From Nonomuraea longispora (lineage in GTDB: Bacteria > Actinomycetota > Actinomycetes > Streptosporangiales > Streptosporangiaceae): a stretch of 64,000 nt of DNA. The translations under genes were made by a program, and so were the position numbers. The DNA is taken from assembly GCF_004348345.1 (NCBI RefSeq), contig NZ_SMJZ01000018.1:1-64000 (forward strand). The letters are read 5' to 3'. Positions 59,887-64,000 of this stretch are shown piece after piece. A model generated the notes under the pieces. The model had not been told where the DNA came from, searched no databases, and saw nothing but the letters and a program-made list of their open reading frames with translations. Within the stretch, counting starts at the first letter, position 1. Every line of letters begins with the position of its first letter.

Positions 59887-61606
59887 ACACGTGCGACAGG
59901 GCGAGCCGCCTCGGGGCGAGGTCTCGCCGCAGCTGACGTCCGTCACACGCCTGCACCGTGGGCTCCGGGTGCCCATGCGCGACGGCGTCGAACTGGCGTT
60001 GGACCTCCGGCGGCCCGACCTGCCAGGTCCATTGCCCGTCATCTTGATGCGTACGCCCTACGACAAGGTCGGCGGTCACCGGGCCGAGCTGTACGAGCGG
60101 TTCGCACAGGCGGGCTACATCATCGCGTTCAACGACTGTCGCGGCCGGTTCAACTCCGACGGGGTGTTCCAGCCGTACGCCGACGAGGCCGACGACGGCT
60201 ACGACACGGTGGAATGGATCGCCGCGCAGGAGTGGTGCGACGGCAACATCGGGATGATCGGCGGTTCGTACGCGGGTCAGACGCAGTGGTTCGCGGCCTC
60301 CCGACGCCCGCCGCATCTGAAGGCGATCGTGCCGATGTGCTCGCCGCCAGGCTCGCCGTGGCGGAACGAGCCGATCCTCGGCGGCTGTTTCATGTTGGGC
60401 ATCGCCGAATGGGCCGTCGCCATGGGCGCACGCTCCTGGCAGACAGCCGATCCGGGAAGCGTGCTCACGGGGCCGCAACCGTACTTCGACACCCTGCCGC
60501 TGGCCGCTGTGCCCGACAGCACCGGGGTGAGCCCGGACTGGTGGCGCGAGATGACCGAGCATCCCACCTTTGATGACTATTGGCGCCGGCGTTCGTACGA
60601 CAACCATGCCGAGATGGACGTCGCGTCCTTGAACGTCACGGGATGGTGGGACCTGAACTTCCCGGGTGCCCCGTCGAACTACCAGGCCATGCGAAACAGC
60701 CGGGCGAAGTCCGGGCAGAAGCTGGTCATCGGCCCGTGGCCGCACTGGATCAACACCCACCGGGAGCTCAACGGCGTCGACTTCGGCGAGAGCGCGATCA
60801 TCGAGCTCAACGACTACGTCCTGCGCTTCTTCGACCGTTGGCTGAAAGGCGTGCCCAACGGGATCGAGGAAGACAAGCCGGTCCACGTCTTCGTCGTCGG
60901 CGCGAACGAGTGGTGGGCGGAAGACGACTGGCCGCTGCCTGACGCGGAGGACATGCCGCTCTACCTCCACTCCGGCGGGCAGGCGAACAGCCTCGACGGC
61001 GACGGCATCCTGACCCTGGAACCCCCGAGCATGGAGGAACCTCCCGACAGTTACCGGTATGACCCGGCCGACTGCGGTGCCCGCCCGTGGAGCTTGCACG
61101 ACGGTCCGATCGACGACCGTCCCGGCTCCAAGCGTAACGACTGCCTGTGTTACACGAGCGAGCCGCTGACCGAGCCGCTGGACGTTGTCGGCTGGATCAC
61201 CTGCCAGCTCTACGCCTCCTCGTCAGCCCTCGACACCGACTGGCACCTGCGGCTCACCGACGTACACCCGGACGGAACCGCGCGCTTCCTGTGCCGCGGT
61301 GCGCTGCGCGCCCGGTTCCGTCGCTCATTCGAGCATCCCGAGCAGCTCGAACCCGGCATCCCCACGCTCTTCGAGATCGGCATGGACGCCTGCGGCGTCC
61401 GCTTCCTCCCCGGTCACCGCATCCGGGTCGAGGTCAGCAGCTCGGGCTTCAGCCGGTACGACCGCAACACCAACTCGGGCGCGAGCAACTTCTTCACCGA
61501 TGACACCGTCGTCGTCGCGGAGCAGCGCGTGTACCACGGCCCGGACCAGGCCAGCCGCATTCTGCTGCCCGTCGTGCGGCGCCACGCCGGCCCGGCGAAC
61601 GATTGA
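59879..61606 (+). CDS. CocE/NonD-family hydrolase, member 2
   Basis: 575 residues from ATG 59879, chosen because GGAAGG lies seven bases upstream; ATG 59873 is in frame but too close. Catalytic Ser130 in IGGSYAGQTQ, Asp258 in GWWDLNF, His289 in GPWPHWIN; C-terminal PepX_C jelly roll (about 400-570). It overlaps the previous gene by 8 bp. It is shorter than member 1 and only distantly alike, so the two probably act on different bonds. Cytoplasmic. Confidence 0.88.
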   Translation: MTEHVRQGEPPRGEVSPQLTSVTRLHRGLRVPMRDGVELALDLRRPDLPGPLPVILMRTPYDKVGGHRAELYERFAQAGYIIAFNDCRGRFNSDGVFQPYADEADDGYDTVEWIAAQEWCDGNIGMIGGSYAGQTQWFAASRRPPHLKAIVPMCSPPGSPWRNEPILGGCFMLGIAEWAVAMGARSWQTADPGSVLTGPQPYFDTLPLAAVPDSTGVSPDWWREMTEHPTFDDYWRRRSYDNHAEMDVASLNVTGWWDLNFPGAPSNYQAMRNSRAKSGQKLVIGPWPHWINTHRELNGVDFGESAIIELNDYVLRFFDRWLKGVPNGIEEDKPVHVFVVGANEWWAEDDWPLPDAEDMPLYLHSGGQANSLDGDGILTLEPPSMEEPPDSYRYDPADCGARPWSLHDGPIDDRPGSKRNDCLCYTSEPLTEPLDVVGWITCQLYASSSALDTDWHLRLTDVHPDGTARFLCRGALRARFRRSFEHPEQLEPGIPTLFEIGMDACGVRFLPGHRIRVEVSSSGFSRYDRNTNSGASNFFTDDTVVVAEQRVYHGPDQASRILLPVVRRHAGPAND

Positions 61607-61622
61607 TCCCCAAGGAGCGAAG

Positions 61623-63590
61623 GTGAGCATGACCCCTGCCAACGAGACCGCGGGTAAGCGCCCCGTTGTCGCTGACGACCTGTTGAAGCTGCGCTTCCTG
61701 ATGGGCGCCGACCTCGCGCCGGACGGCCGGACCGTCGTGTACGCGCTCTCCAGGGCCGACACCGAGTCGAACACCGACCACGCCGACCTCTTCCTCCTGG
61801 ACCGCCGGAGCAAGGCGTGCCGACGCCTCACGTACGCGGACACCGTGCATGTCGCGCCGGTGTTCTCCCCGGACGGACGGTGGATCGCCTTTCTCTCCGC
61901 CCGTGGCGGGGCTCCGCAGATCTTCGTGATGCCGGCGGACGGTGGCGAGGCGCGACAGCTCACCTCGCTCCCGCGCGGCGTCAGCGGCGGACCTGCCTGG
62001 TCCCCTGACGGCACGCACATCGCGTTCGCCGCGGGACCGCAGGGCGAGCCGCGCGACCCGGCCAAGCCGTACCGGGTCACACGTGCCGTGTGGCGGGCGG
62101 ACGGCATCGGCGTTCTCGACGACGCCGGGACCGACATCTATGTGGTCGAGGTCGGCGGCGGTGAGCCACAGCGGCTCACCGACGACGCGGCGCTGAACTT
62201 CGAACCGGTGTGGACGTCCGACGGCACGAGCATCGCCTACCTCGCCTCCCACGACCCCGGCGCCGCCCCGATGACCATGCACTTGCGCATGGTCGACCTG
62301 GACGGCGGCGTCAGCGAACTCGCACACGCCGGCCTGATCTCCAGCCATACCGCGTGTCCCGACGGACGGATCGCGTACCTCATCGGCTACGAGCCGGGCC
62401 GGCTCCCGGGCACCAAGGCGGAGCTGCGTGTGGTCGATCCCCGCACCGGCGCGCATGACCCGCGTACGACCGGGCTCGACGCCGGTGTCGGCGGCATCCT
62501 CCAGCCGGACATGCCGGCCGTGCAGATGTCGCTGGGACGGCTGGTCGTGTCCGACGACGGCGCCCACGCCTACACGATGGTGCAGCGTGGCGGGGAGGGA
62601 GAGATCGTCAAGGTCGCGTTGTCCGGTCCGGAGTCGTACGAGCCGGTGGTGGCGGGCGAACGCGTCTGCGCGCCCGCATGCCTGCGCGGCGACACGTTGT
62701 TGTTCGCCGGTTTCGGCATGACGGAACCCGGCGACCTGTACACGTTCGACGTCGCGGCTCGACGTGAGGAACGGCTGACCGAGCTCAACGCCGCACTGCT
62801 GGCGGAACTCGATCTGCCGTCCGCCCGGCGGCTGGAGTTCGTGAGCGGCGACGGCGCCACCGTGGAGGGATGGTTCCTGCCGCCTCCCGACGGCGGCGAC
62901 GCGCCGTACCCCACGTTGCTCGGCATCCACGGCGGTCCTCACACCGGCTGGGGTCACACCTTCAACTTCGACTTTCTGATGCTCGCGGGGGCCGGCTTCG
63001 GAGTTCTGTTCGTCAACCAGCGCGGCTCGACCGGGTACGGCGACGACTTCGCGACGACGGTCAACAACGACTACGGCAACCTCGACTACACGGACCTGAT
63101 GAAGGGTGTCGACCACGCCGTCGAGCTGGGACTCGCCGACCCCGACCGGCTTGGAGTGTTCGGCATCTCGTGCGGCGGTTTCCTCACCGGATGGATCATC
63201 GGGCACACCGACAGGTTCAAGGCGGCCTGTCCCGAGAACCCGTTCTTCAACTGGTTCAGCATGTACGGCACGAGCGATACCGGCCTCTGGCAAGGGCCGA
63301 CCGTGATGGGCGGCGCACCGCACGAACGCCGCGACGACTACGAACGGTGTTCACCGATCACCTACGCCCACCGCTGCACGACACCCACCCTGTTCCTGCA
63401 GCACGAGGCCGACCACCGGTGTCCGCCGGAACAGACCGAGCAGTACTACGCCATCCTCAAGGCGAACGGGGTGCCGGCCGAGATGCTGCGATTCCCCGGC
63501 ACCTCCCATCACGGCTCCCTCGTCGGGCCCCCATCGCACCGTCTGGCCCAGAACGAGGCACTGCTGGATTGGATGATCCGTTACGTCTGA
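61623..63590 (+). CDS. S9-family prolyl-oligopeptidase/acylaminoacyl-peptidase-like enzyme
   Basis: 655 residues from GTG 61623 (AGGAG five bases upstream); ATG 61629 is the alternative. Beta-propeller (about 25-385; repeated FSPDGRWIAFLSARGG, WSPDGTHIAF, WTSDGTSIAYL) followed by the catalytic domain with GIHGGPHTGWGH, FVNQRGSTGYGDDF, Ser516 in FGISCGGFLTGW, Asp597 in HEADHRCPPEQ and His629-His630 in GTSHHGS. S9C enzymes remove acylated or unmodified N-terminal residues from short peptides. Last gene of the operon. Confidence 0.9.
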   Translation: MSMTPANETAGKRPVVADDLLKLRFLMGADLAPDGRTVVYALSRADTESNTDHADLFLLDRRSKACRRLTYADTVHVAPVFSPDGRWIAFLSARGGAPQIFVMPADGGEARQLTSLPRGVSGGPAWSPDGTHIAFAAGPQGEPRDPAKPYRVTRAVWRADGIGVLDDAGTDIYVVEVGGGEPQRLTDDAALNFEPVWTSDGTSIAYLASHDPGAAPMTMHLRMVDLDGGVSELAHAGLISSHTACPDGRIAYLIGYEPGRLPGTKAELRVVDPRTGAHDPRTTGLDAGVGGILQPDMPAVQMSLGRLVVSDDGAHAYTMVQRGGEGEIVKVALSGPESYEPVVAGERVCAPACLRGDTLLFAGFGMTEPGDLYTFDVAARREERLTELNAALLAELDLPSARRLEFVSGDGATVEGWFLPPPDGGDAPYPTLLGIHGGPHTGWGHTFNFDFLMLAGAGFGVLFVNQRGSTGYGDDFATTVNNDYGNLDYTDLMKGVDHAVELGLADPDRLGVFGISCGGFLTGWIIGHTDRFKAACPENPFFNWFSMYGTSDTGLWQGPTVMGGAPHERRDDYERCSPITYAHRCTTPTLFLQHEADHRCPPEQTEQYYAILKANGVPAEMLRFPGTSHHGSLVGPPSHRLAQNEALLDWMIRYV

Positions 63591-63952
63591 GAGAGCGCGT
63601 GCACCACAATGCCGTGGCCCGGACTTACTTGGACAAGGTAATTTTTACTTGGCCAAGTAAGAGGGGCATGGTGGAGCTCCGGGTTGGTTGATGCGCCAGG
63701 GAGCCTGATCTGAAGGACAGGTCGGCGCGAACGACGCCATCGCCCTGACCGCGTTCGGGTGGTTCACCGCCCCTATGGTGATCGGCGCTCTGGTGCGGGC
63801 CGTGCAGGACATCGCCGGCGGATCCGCCCTCATGGCGCCCGCTCGGCCTCCGTCAGCTGGTTCGGCAGGACGAAGGCCGGCCGGTAAGCAGCCCGGCGGG
63901 CGGCGGAAAAGCCGTTGCCGCCGGCCGAGCGGCGCTGACAGGATCCGTGGCC
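63591..63952. promoter_or_regulatory. Intergenic region with tandem palindromic operators
   Basis: TTACTTGGACAAGGTAA (63625-63641, imperfect) and TTACTTGGCCAAGTAA (63645-63660, a perfect 16-bp palindrome) stand three bases apart. They are followed by two very short frames starting at 63669 (seven codons) and 63691. From about 63709 a plus-strand frame without a start codon reads VGANDAIALTAFGWFTAPM, hydrophobic and coding-like, possibly a remnant of a membrane protein. TetR- or LacI-type regulators bind such pairs; the regulator gene is not in the window. Confidence 0.55.
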
Positions 63953-64000
63953 ATGCCTTCCCTGGTCGCGCGTGACGGCGCCACACTCACCTACCGCCTC
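63953..64000 (+). CDS. Start of an alpha/beta hydrolase, cut by the right edge
   Basis: Sixteen codons, MPSLVARDGATLTYRL, preceded by AGGAT at about eight bases. The opening matches the usual first strand of alpha/beta hydrolases (MP-L-A-DG-x-L-x-Y). Too short for more; the tandem operators 290 bp upstream may control it. Confidence 0.4.
   Translation, partial: MPSLVARDGATLTYRL

Noticed and set aside
1-64000. CRISPR arrays, tRNA or rRNA genes, transposases, integrases and secondary-metabolite core enzymes
   Set aside because: None was found by eye on either strand; no regularly spaced repeats, cloverleaf genes or PKS/NRPS motifs were seen.

Overview
The window is high-GC, tightly packed DNA with 4-bp ATGA/GTGA stop-start overlaps, GTG starts, Tat and lipoprotein signals and a complete conservon (NIT-type histidine kinase, roadblock protein, DUF742 protein, small GTPase). 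This points to a filamentous actinomycete, probably of the Streptosporangiales (Nonomuraea/Streptosporangium-like). The genus is an inference. I saw no rRNA, tRNA, CRISPR array, transposase or integrase.

Layout. (1) 1-894: start of a Ser/Thr protein kinase that runs off the left edge. (2) 963-14583, all on the minus strand: a catabolic island with galD, galC and galB homologues (4-oxalomesaconate tautomerase, aldolase and hydratase). Together they take 4-oxalomesaconate to pyruvate plus oxaloacetate. With them are a 6PGDH-like dehydrogenase, a DUF6282-type metal-dependent hydrolase, an Fbp-type ABC importer, an SsuABC/TauABC-type ABC importer, an MFS permease and two paralogous GntR/FCD regulators. 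Two promoters in the island carry the same 12-bp palindrome over the -10 box. (3) 14909-21614: mostly secreted proteins (GSDH-type dehydrogenase with PKD domain, Tat-exported sugar isomerase-like protein, tripeptidyl-aminopeptidase-like hydrolase, C39-like protease, SPFH-type lipoprotein) and one small leaderless gene. (4) 21699-28600, minus: aspartoacylase-like deacylase, PotABCD-type importer, class III aminotransferase and IclR regulator, forming one uptake and catabolism unit. (5) 29054-32807: conservon. (6) 32825-41181: DeoR regulator, divergent from a sugar ABC importer, a deleted alcohol dehydrogenase, a DhaK-DhaL kinase, an RpiB-type isomerase and an SDR. The arrangement resembles tetritol (threitol/erythritol) catabolism. 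(7) 41321-43573: glutaredoxin-like, TetR, GlsB-type and second TetR genes. (8) 43923-63590: a second catabolic island with FAD amine/amino-acid oxidase, PNPOx-like protein, GntR/FCD regulator, MFS permease, DapB paralogue without its catalytic histidines, MOSC protein and Opp-type peptide importer. Divergent from the importer is a five-hydrolase operon: CocE/NonD, membrane dipeptidase, S12 beta-lactamase-like, a second CocE/NonD, and S9 peptidase. (9) 63591-64000: tandem palindromic operators and the first codons of an alpha/beta hydrolase.

Most of the window is therefore peripheral catabolism: four regulated uptake-plus-degradation modules for different substrates, separated by secreted-enzyme genes and a signalling conservon. 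The two modules most likely to hold undescribed biochemistry are the oxalomesaconate island (2) and the peptide/acyl hydrolase island (8).
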